Shown one piece after another: positions 34,768-41,944 of a stretch of DNA of 52,872 bases. The notes under the pieces were generated by a model. It was not told where the DNA came from. It did no database searches and worked only from the letters and a program-made list of their open reading frames with translations. Position 1 is the stretch's first letter. Each line of letters opens with the position of its first letter. The position numbers and the translations under genes were made by a program. The stretch is from Mycobacterium asiaticum (lineage in GTDB: Bacteria > Actinomycetota > Actinomycetes > Mycobacteriales > Mycobacteriaceae): NCBI RefSeq assembly GCF_001668675.1, contig NZ_LZKQ01000337.1:1-52872 (forward strand). The letters run 5' to 3'.

Positions 34768-35084
34768 TGGCCACACCGCTCACGCTGAACACGGACCGCG
34801 ATGCCGACGGGACGCCACGGGTGACGGCCATCGGCGAGATCGACCTGAGCAACATCGACGTCTTCACCCGCGCGCTCGCCGCGGCCAACGGAGGCACCCG
34901 TGATCCGATCACCATCGATCTGAGTGCGGTCAGATATCTGGACAGCGCTGGTATCAACGCACTTTTCGACCATGCCGACGTGGTCGACGACCTGCACGTG
35001 ATCGTCCACCCGCTGCTGGTCCGCGTGCTCACCGTCAGCGGTTTCAGCAAGATCGCAACCGTCGAAGCAGGCAAACAAGCCTAA
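34767..35084 (+). CDS. STAS-domain anti-anti-sigma factor
   Basis: A protein of 105 residues, one STAS domain. The phosphorylation site is Ser60 in VRYLDSAGINALF, as in RsbV/SpoIIAA, and IGEIDLSNIDVFTRAL is the usual N-terminal part. It would be phosphorylated by an RsbW-type ATPase and dephosphorylated by a PP2C phosphatase; both activities are domains of the protein encoded just before it. Its ATG shares one base with the upstream stop (TGATG), so the two are made together. The likely end target is a SigF-family sigma factor, the nearest being at 25598-26380; this is inference. It converges on the bicupin gene 30 bases away. Confidence 0.92.
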   Translation: MATPLTLNTDRDADGTPRVTAIGEIDLSNIDVFTRALAAANGGTRDPITIDLSAVRYLDSAGINALFDHADVVDDLHVIVHPLLVRVLTVSGFSKIATVEAGKQA

Positions 35085-35114
35085 AAGCCCCGGCGCGCAA
35101 CACTTTAACTCCCT

Positions 35115-36116
35115 TCAGGAGCGCCGACGGCTGAACTGCATGTCCAGGCTGCGCAAGTGGGTCTGCAGCCCGGCGTCCTGCACCGGGATCAGATGAGCCG
35201 GTGCGCCGGACTCGTTGTAGTGCGCGTGCCACATCCCCGGCGGCGTGGTGAACGCCCCACCGGCCTGCCAGTCCACCCGGATCGGGTCGGCGATCTGGCC
35301 ACAATCGTCGAGTCGGGTGCCCAGCAGCGTGTAGCAACCGGGCTGCGCGTCGAGGATCAGGTCCAGCGCGACGGACTGGTGACGGTGTGGGCGCTGCTCC
35401 CGGCCGGGCGGCAGCACCCCGAACATCGCCCACAACACGTGCGTCAGGGTCAGCGTCTGCCGCTGCTCGGCGTTGGCCAGCAGCACGCTCACCCGGTTCT
35501 TGGTGTGGGCTCCCGGCTGCGCGGCGATCTGCTGGAGTTCGGCGACGGCGTCCGCGCGACGGAACTTGGTGGGGCGGAAGCGCGGCTCGGTGGCCCGGAC
35601 GCCGAGATACCGCAGCAGCGGCTCGTCGTGCACCCAGTACATCGCCGCGTCTGCGTCGGCGTAGAACACCGTGTGCGCACCCGCGGGCAGGGTCAGGAAG
35701 TCGCCTTTCTCCCACTGAACCAGCCGGCCGTCGACCGCCGCCATGCCGCGCCCGTACAGGACGTAGTACAGCTGCGAGGTGGCGTTGGGGTTCGTGCCGA
35801 TCTGCTCACCGGCCCGGATCCGCACGAAGTTGGCCAGCAGCGCCGGGCTGGTGGCGTCTCCGGTTGTGATGCCCATGTCACCGGACAGGTCCAGCGGAAT
35901 GATGCCGGTGGGCTGGTCCTGGTACAGCTCGGAGCTGAACTGGGCGATCGGCACCGCAGGGGTGTGTCCGGAACCGATGGGGTCGGCGGCCTGGGTGTAC
36001 TCGAAGTAGCGGGCGTCATTGGCCCAGTCCTCGAACCTGCCCTCGAATCCGAACTCGGCGACATCGGCCATCGGTGCCGGGATGGTGGGGTCCAGCGTGT
36101 CTGTCGTGACTGTCAT
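35115..36116 (-). CDS. Bicupin protein, gentisate-dioxygenase-like
   Basis: A protein of 333 residues with two cupin domains: about 85-165 (SQLYYVLYGRGMAAVDG ... LPAGAHTVFYAD) and about 215-325 (PHRHQSVALDLIL ... PPGMWHAHYNES). The second has His-x-His and a later His, fitting a metal site; the first lacks an obvious His-x-His, so one metal per chain is likely. The arrangement recalls gentisate 1,2-dioxygenase and related ring-cleaving enzymes, but I cannot name the substrate. The start ATG at 36116 has AAGGAG nine bases upstream. Its promoter (TTGCGT, 17, TACTAT) carries phased ATCTA repeats and is shared with the divergent GntR gene. Confidence 0.82.
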   Translation of the reverse strand: MTVTTDTLDPTIPAPMADVAEFGFEGRFEDWANDARYFEYTQAADPIGSGHTPAVPIAQFSSELYQDQPTGIIPLDLSGDMGITTGDATSPALLANFVRIRAGEQIGTNPNATSQLYYVLYGRGMAAVDGRLVQWEKGDFLTLPAGAHTVFYADADAAMYWVHDEPLLRYLGVRATEPRFRPTKFRRADAVAELQQIAAQPGAHTKNRVSVLLANAEQRQTLTLTHVLWAMFGVLPPGREQRPHRHQSVALDLILDAQPGCYTLLGTRLDDCGQIADPIRVDWQAGGAFTTPPGMWHAHYNESGAPAHLIPVQDAGLQTHLRSLDMQFSRRRS

Positions 36117-36143
36117 GGCCTCATCTCCTTGCGTCGACTGCTA

Positions 36144-36180
36144 ACATCTAAATAGTATCTATCTTGTATCTAAGACGCAA
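36144..36180 (-). promoter_or_regulatory. Bicupin promoter with three 11-base-spaced operator-like repeats
   Basis: On the minus strand TTGCGT (36180-36175), a 17-base spacer and TACTAT (36157-36152) form a good housekeeping promoter. On the plus strand ATCTA recurs at 36146-36150, 36157-36161 and 36168-36172, exactly 11 bases apart, with GTATCTA in the last two. The repeats cover the spacer and -10, where a bound regulator would block transcription. The divergent GntR protein is the obvious candidate. Confidence 0.6.
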
Positions 36181-36231
36181 GGCGGAGTCGTCGTTACAGT
36201 CGGGATACGACTTAGCCGCAAGGAGGCCGGC

Positions 36232-36891
36232 ATGGCGTTGGAGACGGCCAGCGGGCCGGGCGCTGCCAAGGATCGAGCGCTGGACTACGTCAAGTCCCGG
36301 GTGCTTACCGGGGCATTTCCCGGCGGCGAATTGATCAGTGAGGGCGAAGTGGCCAACGCGCTGGGTATGTCGCGGACACCGGTACGCGAGGCCTTCCTAC
36401 AGCTCGAGGCCGCGGGTCTGCTGCGGCTGTATCCCAAACGCGGTGCGCTGGTGGTGCCGGTTTCGCCGGACGAGGTGCGCGGGGTGCTGGAAGCGCGGCT
36501 GGTGTTGGAAGACTTCGCGGTGGGTGCCGTTCTGCAGCGGGGTCCGCAGGCGGGAGCCGCACTCTACGAACAGCTTTCGACAGAACTCCAACGGCAACGC
36601 GACGCCGCCGCCGCGTCCCGGCTCGCAGACTTTCTGGAATCCGACCGCGCCTTCCACCAACTCACCCTGGACGCGGCGGGCAACTCGATCCTGGCCGGCT
36701 TCTACTCGACGTTGCGGGACCGCCAGATGCGCATGATCGGAGAATCGGCGCGTGACGGCCAGCGCCTGGTCAACATCATCGGCGAACACGAGCGGATCGC
36801 GGCAGCGCTGCGCGACGGCGATCTGGACGTTGCCCGCGAGGCGGTGCGTACTCACCTGGCCAGCACCACGCGGGCCCTCGGGTTGCTATGA
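36232..36891 (+). CDS. GntR family regulator, FCD subfamily
   Basis: A protein of 219 residues. The N-terminal winged HTH is clear (RALDYVKSRVLTGAFPGGEL; EVANALGMSRTPVREAFLQL; LLRLYPKRGALVVPVS). The C-terminal all-helical FCD effector domain (about 85-215) has DRAFHQLTLDAAGN and EHERIAAALRDGD, with His residues at the positions where FCD proteins bind a metal and an organic acid. The start ATG at 36232 has AAGGAGG upstream. It diverges from the bicupin gene and probably represses it through the repeats at 36144-36172; the acetoacetate-decarboxylase-like gene downstream may belong to the same unit. Confidence 0.92.
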   Translation: MALETASGPGAAKDRALDYVKSRVLTGAFPGGELISEGEVANALGMSRTPVREAFLQLEAAGLLRLYPKRGALVVPVSPDEVRGVLEARLVLEDFAVGAVLQRGPQAGAALYEQLSTELQRQRDAAAASRLADFLESDRAFHQLTLDAAGNSILAGFYSTLRDRQMRMIGESARDGQRLVNIIGEHERIAAALRDGDLDVAREAVRTHLASTTRALGLL

Positions 36892-36894
36892 GTC

Positions 36895-37038
36895 GTGCTG
36901 GTGTCGAGGGGCACCACCACCCTGCCTACTCCCGTCAGCGATGCGGCCTTCCGGTGGTCGCGTGGTAACAAGGTCACCGCGGAGTCGAATCGCGAGGAAC
37001 GGGCGTCGTATCAGGCGCGCATCGAAGATCAGGAGTAG
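36895..37038 (+). CDS. Possible small protein of 47 residues
   Basis: GTG at 36895 to TAG at 37038, between the GntR stop and the decarboxylase-like start, filling an otherwise empty 149 bases. The composition is protein-like and charged at the end (RWSRGNKVTAESNREERASY). There is no clear ribosome site at its own start, and the ribosome site of the next gene (AGGAG) lies in its last codons, as in tightly packed operons. I recognise no family. Confidence 0.35.
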   Translation: MLVSRGTTTLPTPVSDAAFRWSRGNKVTAESNREERASYQARIEDQE

Positions 37039-37040
37039 CG

Positions 37041-37745
37041 ATGGGGGACATCAACACGCGGATCGAACTGACCGGACTGCGGGGAGTGCCGGAGACCGCC
37101 CTTAGCGCGGCACTGGTCGCATCCCTGCCGGCCAACGAGGCGCCCGCACCGTGGGAGTGCCGCTGCTCGGCGCTGCTGTGGCTGGGTCGCGGCGGGCGCG
37201 CCGCGGCCGCCGCGTTGCCGCCCGCCCTGTCCGGCAGCCCGGCGCTGGCCACCGTCGGCGGGTTCGTCCGCTACACCGACACACCGGTCGGCGCCTACGA
37301 CGAGGTGCTCGGCATGATCGCGTCCCGCACCGGTGTCCGGCCGTGGGGCAACGTGGCTTTCATGTCGGTGAATTCGGAGTCGAGCCTGGTCGGCGGCCGC
37401 ACCAACTGGGCGATGCCCAAGACGCTGGCCCGCTTCGACGGCGAACTGGCCGCTGGGGGACTGATCACCGGCAGCGGCCTTGACGAAGTGTCCTGGACGG
37501 TCAGCGCAACCCCGCGAATTGCCGGGCCGGCCATCCCGCTGAAGACCAAGGCCACCGCCCGCCAGGAGTTCGCCGACGGCCGCATCGGCGATTCGCTGCT
37601 GACCTTCTCCGGCCGGATCCGGCCCGCATTCGTCACCGTGGGCGTCTCCTCGGCCGGACCGTTGCCGACCTGGCTGCGTCCGGGGCTGCACCTTGGCGCT
37701 CTCGTCGAAGACGCCGCCTTCACCCTGGATAAACCGAGGTTTTAG
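37041..37745 (+). CDS. Acetoacetate-decarboxylase-superfamily protein
   Basis: A protein of 234 residues. The stretch TDTPVGAYDEVLGMIASRTG, then SVNSESSLVGGRTNWAMPK (residues about 80-127), follows the acetoacetate decarboxylase pattern, including a Pro-Gly-Tyr-Glu-like region and Lys127 in the position of the Schiff-base lysine region. Distant members of this superfamily include proteins with other lyase or hydratase roles, so the reaction is not certain. The start ATG at 37041 has AGGAG five bases upstream. It follows the GntR regulator on the same strand and converges on the antiporter gene with a four-base overlap of stops. Confidence 0.7.
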   Translation: MGDINTRIELTGLRGVPETALSAALVASLPANEAPAPWECRCSALLWLGRGGRAAAAALPPALSGSPALATVGGFVRYTDTPVGAYDEVLGMIASRTGVRPWGNVAFMSVNSESSLVGGRTNWAMPKTLARFDGELAAGGLITGSGLDEVSWTVSATPRIAGPAIPLKTKATARQEFADGRIGDSLLTFSGRIRPAFVTVGVSSAGPLPTWLRPGLHLGALVEDAAFTLDKPRF

Positions 37746-39253
37746 TCCATCTCGCCGTATTCGTCGAACCAGTGCGCAAGCTTGCCGCGTCGGCTGACCG
37801 CGCGGAGCCGAGCCTCGGCGGCCGCACGCGTCTTGCTCGTGGTCACGATCAGTAGTTCGTCGCCGCTCTCAATCCGGGTATCCGGCTCGGGGACGAAGGT
37901 GTGGCCGTCTCGAATGATCAGGGTGATAACGGCCGGATCGGGCAGGCGCAGTTCCAGGATGGTGACGTTGTGCAGGCGGGACGGCTTCTGCACGGTCATG
38001 GTCAGCAGTTCGGCGTCCAGCATGTCCAGCGGCGCGGCTTCCACCTGGATCTCCCGAGTGGCTTCCCGCGAAATCAGGCCCAGAACGCGTGCGATGGGCC
38101 GCAGGCTCGGACCCTGGATAAGGGTGAAGACGAGCACCAGCACGAACACGATGTTGAGCAGTCGCCCACTGCCGGCCACGCCGGCGACGATCGGGAACGT
38201 CGCCAACACGATGGGCACCGCGCCGCGTAGCCCGGCCCACGACAAAAACGCCTGGTCGCGCCACGGAATGCGGAACCAGACGAGCGTGCCCACCACCGAC
38301 AGCGGGCGTGCCACCAGTAGCAACACCAGTCCGATGACGACCGCCGGGACCACGTCGCCGGCCAGCTCGCTGGGGTCGACGAGCAGTCCGAGCAGGACGA
38401 ACAACCCGATCTGCGCCAGCCAACCAACCCCCTCGGCGAACGAGCGGGTCGCCGAGCGGTGCGGCAGTCCCAGGTTCGCCAACACCACCGCGGCGACATA
38501 CGCGGCGATGAATCCGCTGGCATGGGCGTCGCCGGCGGACGCGAACGCGACGAGTCCCAGTCCGAACGTCGCGATCGGATACAACCCGGACGCGGGCAGT
38601 GCGATCCGCCGCAGCCCAAAAGCCCCGAGATAACCGACCACCAATCCGATCGCGGTGCCTGCGAGCAGTTCATATACCAGGTCGATAGCCGCGCCCTCCG
38701 GCTCGAGCACAAAGGGCACCACGCTGAACATCAGCACCAGGATCACGCCGGGCGCGTCGTTGAATCCAGATTCGGCCTCCAGCAGCCCCGCCAAGCGTCG
38801 CGGCAACGGCAGCACCCGCAACACCGAGAAGACCGCCGCCGCGTCGGTGGAGGAAATGATGGCACCCAGCAGCAGCGCAAGCTGCCAGTCGAAATGCAGC
38901 AGCACGTGGGCGCCGACCGCGGTGACCAGCGTGCTGATGACCACCCCGCCGGTGGCCAGGGCGGCAGCGGGCGCCAGCACCTTGCGGATGTCGCTGAAGC
39001 GGGTGGTCAAGCCGCCCTCGACGAGGATGACGGCCAGCGCCGCGGTGCCGACGTTTCTGGCCAGCACCACATCGTCGAACTGCAGGCCCAGCCCGTCCTC
39101 GCCGATTGCCACCCCGACCAGCAGGAACAGCAGCAGACTAGGGAACCCCACGACCGTGGCCACGCGGGTACCGACAATGCTGGCCAGCAGCACAAGGCCG
39201 CCGATCGACAGAGTCAGGTACAGCTGCTCGAGGGTCATTTTGTTCCAGTTCAC
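37742..39253 (-). CDS. Potassium/proton antiporter, NhaP/CPA1 type with C-terminal TrkA-C domain
   Basis: A protein of up to 503 residues. About 12 membrane segments fill residues 10-385. The ion-binding segment has SSTDAAAVFSVL, and ESGFNDAPGVILV carries the Asn-Asp pair of electroneutral CPA1 antiporters. Residues about 400-500 form a TrkA-C regulatory domain (VTILELRLPDPAVITLIIRD; DTRIESGDELLIVT). Start GTG 39253 or ATG 39238 five codons in; the ribosome site is weak for both. It diverges from the TrkA/Ceo-like gene, which also has an NAD-binding K+ transport domain, so the pair probably manages K+ and cytoplasmic pH together. Confidence 0.9.
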   Translation of the reverse strand: MNWNKMTLEQLYLTLSIGGLVLLASIVGTRVATVVGFPSLLLFLLVGVAIGEDGLGLQFDDVVLARNVGTAALAVILVEGGLTTRFSDIRKVLAPAAALATGGVVISTLVTAVGAHVLLHFDWQLALLLGAIISSTDAAAVFSVLRVLPLPRRLAGLLEAESGFNDAPGVILVLMFSVVPFVLEPEGAAIDLVYELLAGTAIGLVVGYLGAFGLRRIALPASGLYPIATFGLGLVAFASAGDAHASGFIAAYVAAVVLANLGLPHRSATRSFAEGVGWLAQIGLFVLLGLLVDPSELAGDVVPAVVIGLVLLLVARPLSVVGTLVWFRIPWRDQAFLSWAGLRGAVPIVLATFPIVAGVAGSGRLLNIVFVLVLVFTLIQGPSLRPIARVLGLISREATREIQVEAAPLDMLDAELLTMTVQKPSRLHNVTILELRLPDPAVITLIIRDGHTFVPEPDTRIESGDELLIVTTSKTRAAAEARLRAVSRRGKLAHWFDEYGEMD

Positions 39254-39379
39254 ACGCGACCGCGACAGCGATCGCTGCCACGGCTTGTACGGACGGGTGG
39301 CGCCGATATCGGCGTGCTGCCATTAGATCAGCCCGGACCTACGCCGCGCTCGGTGCACAGCCATACGCAAAGATGGGGT

Positions 39380-40084
39380 GTGGCCAAGCGGAAGTTACGG
39401 ATCGGTATTGCCGGCGCCGGCAATGTCGGCCGTTCCGTTGCCCAGGAGTTGCTGGACGCCGGGCACAAGATCCTGCTGATCGAACGGCAGCGACGCAACT
39501 TCGAGCCGCACAAGGTCCCCGACGCGGACTGGCTGTACGCCGACGCCTGCGAAATGGCCTCGTTGGAGGAAGCGGGCGTGCAGACGTGCGACGTGCTGAT
39601 CGCGGCGACCGGTGACGACAAGGCCAACCTGGTGGTGGGCCTGCTGGCCAAGTCCGAGTTCGGTGTGCCCAGGGTGGTGGCCAGGATCAACGACGTCCGC
39701 AACGAGTGGTTGTTCGGCCAGTCGTGGGGCATCGACGTCGCGGTCTCGACACCGGGTGCCATGGTCGCCGGCATCGAGGGCGCCATCGACGTCGGCCACT
39801 TGGTCCGCCTGATGGGACTCCGGGAGGGCCGGACTGCCCTGACCAAGCTGACCCTGCCCGAGGACAATCCGCTGGTCGGCCAGCAGGTGGCGGAGCTCAA
39901 GCTGCCGAAGAACACCGGCTTGGTCAGCGTGGTCCGGGGCGACGCTGTGATCGTTCCCGGGCCCGACGACGTTCTGGAGGCGGGCGACGAGATGCTTTTC
40001 ATCGCCGACAACGCCCGCGAACGTGCCTTGTGGACGGCGATCAACCGGGCCAGGCGTGCCCGCCTGCCGATCAACCCGGCTTAG
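39380..40084 (+). CDS. TrkA/Ceo-type NAD-binding potassium transport regulator
   Basis: A protein of 234 residues: RCK-N domain with the NAD-binding Rossmann motif (IGIAGAGNVGRSVAQELLDA; LLIER) and DVLIAATGDDKANLVVGLLA, then a TrkA-C domain (about 145-225). It strongly recalls M. tuberculosis CeoB/CeoC (Rv2691/Rv2692), which gate Trk potassium uptake. No TrkH/TrkG channel gene is adjacent; the divergent antiporter with its own TrkA-C domain is the likely partner. The start GTG at 39380 gives the expected AKRKLRIG opening; the open frame continues far upstream on the antisense of the antiporter and is rejected. Confidence 0.9.
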   Translation: MAKRKLRIGIAGAGNVGRSVAQELLDAGHKILLIERQRRNFEPHKVPDADWLYADACEMASLEEAGVQTCDVLIAATGDDKANLVVGLLAKSEFGVPRVVARINDVRNEWLFGQSWGIDVAVSTPGAMVAGIEGAIDVGHLVRLMGLREGRTALTKLTLPEDNPLVGQQVAELKLPKNTGLVSVVRGDAVIVPGPDDVLEAGDEMLFIADNARERALWTAINRARRARLPINPA

Positions 40085-40093
40085 GCTGGCGCG

Positions 40094-40471
40094 GTGTCCG
40101 TCGCGCTGCTTCGCGAGATGTTCGACCGAATGGTCGTCGGCAAGAATGCTGACCTGATCGAGCACTACTACCACCCGGACCTTGTGATGACCTCCGACGG
40201 TCTCAGTCAGGATTTCGCCGCGTTCCGCGACAGTCATCGGGATTTGTACGCGACCGCCATCACCTATCAGGTCGAGTACGACGACCAAGCATGGGTGGAA
40301 GCCGCGGACAAGGTTGCCGGACGGGTATGGATCACCACGGCACGGCCCGGCGAGCAGCCCACCCGGATCGAGGTCGTGCTCATCGCGGCCTTTCGCGACG
40401 GGCGGATCCACCGAGTGTGGGAGACCACCTGGCCGAGCTGGCGCACCGCGGCGGCATTCGAAAGTTACTGA
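40094..40471 (+). CDS. SnoaL-like / NTF2-fold protein
   Basis: A protein of 125 residues: SVALLREMFDRMVVGKNADL, HYYHPDLVMTSDG, then strands ending IEVVLIAAFRDGRIHRVWET. This is the SnoaL_2 pattern; the role may be ligand binding or a small isomerase-like activity. The GTG start at 40094 follows the TrkA-like stop by nine bases, and TAGGCT at 40082-40087 six bases before it could also give a leaderless transcript. It converges on the amine oxidase gene. Confidence 0.82.
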   Translation: MSVALLREMFDRMVVGKNADLIEHYYHPDLVMTSDGLSQDFAAFRDSHRDLYATAITYQVEYDDQAWVEAADKVAGRVWITTARPGEQPTRIEVVLIAAFRDGRIHRVWETTWPSWRTAAAFESY

Positions 40472-40480
40472 GGAACAGCG

Positions 40481-41809
40481 TCAGCCCAAGCGGCGCAACA
40501 ATTCGGCCGCCGCGTGCCGGCCGCTGAGCAGCGCACCGTGGACGGTCGCGGGGTTGTCCGAACCCACGGCCTCACCGGCCAGGTAGAGGCGGTCGCTGAC
40601 CGGTTCCTGCAGCCGACGCCGGTCCTCGGGGCCGGAACCGGGTGCGTGGTAGGAGTACGAACCCAGGGCATAGGGGTCGACGGTCCACCTCGAGGATCGG
40701 ACGTCGACGACGTCGGCGCCGAACAGCCGTTGGGCGATGGGTGCCGCCGCGGCCAGCAGATCGGCGGGCGGAGCCGATTCCACGTATCGCCCCGTGCGAC
40801 CGGGATTGAACGCCAACACAACTGGCCCGGCCGCGGCGGGGAGGGTGAACCACTGCGCCCACCGGTTCTCCGCCGCGCCCAAATACTGGTAGAAGGCGTT
40901 CTCCTGATCCCAACTGCGCTGCCGGAACCGGAAATAGCTCTTGGACAGCACGCCGAATCCCAACGCGGACACGGCATGAGCGTGTGCCTCCGGCAGTGGC
41001 GGGTCGAACGTGATCGCCCCGGATTTCAGCACCCCGAGCGGAACCGTGACAATGGCCGCGGGTCCCTGGAATACTCTGTCGCCGGCTCGCACGGTGATCG
41101 AGTTACCGTGTTGCGCAACCAAATTGACGACCGCATTGAAGACGATCTGGAGGCCGTCGGCCAGCGAGCGCGGGAATGCGTCGTAGCCGCTGGTCACCAC
41201 GGACTGCGGGCCGCCGGTATAGCTGCCCTGATCGAACGTGCTGACCGAGAGCTGGTCCGCGTCGGCGGCGTACTCGTCTTCGATCTCGGTGGTGACGTAG
41301 TAAGCCAGCTCGGCACGTTCCCGGTCGGAGAGTTCCTCGCGATCGGCCTGCGCCGCGACGGCGGCACCGAGGCTGCCGCCCACGGCTTCCTCGCGCGCGT
41401 CGGACACCAGGTCGCGCCATGTTTTGGCCTCGAAGGTGATCGGCTGCAAGGGCGGGTCGATCGCGAGTTTGACGGGGTGGTTGTAGTCGGTCGGCACGAC
41501 CTGGGCGTGCACCTTGTCGGCCAGTTCCAGCAGCGGGTTGTTCGTGGTGCCGTGGATCCACGACGCGCCCATTTCCAGCGCTGTACCCCAGTCGCGATTT
41601 GTGTCGATCCGCCCGCCGATCCGGTTGCGGGCCTCGATGATCCGCACCGGCCGGCCCGCGTCGGCCGCCCTGGCCGCCGCCGCCAGCCCCGCCATGCCGG
41701 CACCGATGACCAGGACCGACTTGTTGTCCACCGGACGCGGTTCGCACCCCGCGGCCAGCCCGGTACCCGCCATGACGACGCTTGCCGCCAGGAAGTCCCG
41801 ACGGGACAT
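40481..41809 (-). CDS. Flavin amine oxidase with Tat lipoprotein signal
   Basis: A protein of 442 residues. Residues 1-22 form a Tat signal with lipobox: SRRDFL, hydrophobic segment, LAAGC with Cys22 as lipid site, so the enzyme is probably anchored outside the membrane. The FAD motif is VLVIGAGMAGLAAAARAADA with IIEARNRIGGRI. The C-terminal amine-oxidase motif is SDRLYLAGEAVGSDNPATVHGALLSG in two parts. Substrates may be polyamines or other amines. The start ATG at 41809 is fixed by the signal; the open frame upstream to 41989 is rejected. It diverges from the hpx-like gene and is a distant relative of aofH at 42932. Confidence 0.9.
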   Translation of the reverse strand: MSRRDFLAASVVMAGTGLAAGCEPRPVDNKSVLVIGAGMAGLAAAARAADAGRPVRIIEARNRIGGRIDTNRDWGTALEMGASWIHGTTNNPLLELADKVHAQVVPTDYNHPVKLAIDPPLQPITFEAKTWRDLVSDAREEAVGGSLGAAVAAQADREELSDRERAELAYYVTTEIEDEYAADADQLSVSTFDQGSYTGGPQSVVTSGYDAFPRSLADGLQIVFNAVVNLVAQHGNSITVRAGDRVFQGPAAIVTVPLGVLKSGAITFDPPLPEAHAHAVSALGFGVLSKSYFRFRQRSWDQENAFYQYLGAAENRWAQWFTLPAAAGPVVLAFNPGRTGRYVESAPPADLLAAAAPIAQRLFGADVVDVRSSRWTVDPYALGSYSYHAPGSGPEDRRRLQEPVSDRLYLAGEAVGSDNPATVHGALLSGRHAAAELLRRLG

Positions 41810-41868
41810 GGGGGACACGAGTGTCAGGGTCCCATACGCCGTTACCGTTTTGTGTTCTTGGAATGTGA

Positions 41869-41896
41869 TTGGCCGCACATCACGTGCGGGTAAACT
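41869..41896 (+). promoter_or_regulatory. Promoter of the hpx-like hydrolase gene
   Basis: TTGGCC at 41869-41874, 16 bases, and TAAACT at 41891-41896 form a plausible SigA promoter, giving a leader of about 40 bases. The leader holds a perfect GGCGGC/GCCGCC hairpin at 41912-41929 just before the ribosome site AGGGGGGAG. Confidence 0.45.
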
Positions 41897-41944
41897 CGCG
41901 GGACACCGGAGGGCGGCAACGGAGCCGCCGAGGGGGGAGCGACG

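Noticed and set aside
38459..39379. N-terminal extension of 307 residues on the TrkA/Ceo-like protein
   Set aside because: It is antisense to the antiporter and lacks family resemblance; the RCK domain starts at GTG 39380.
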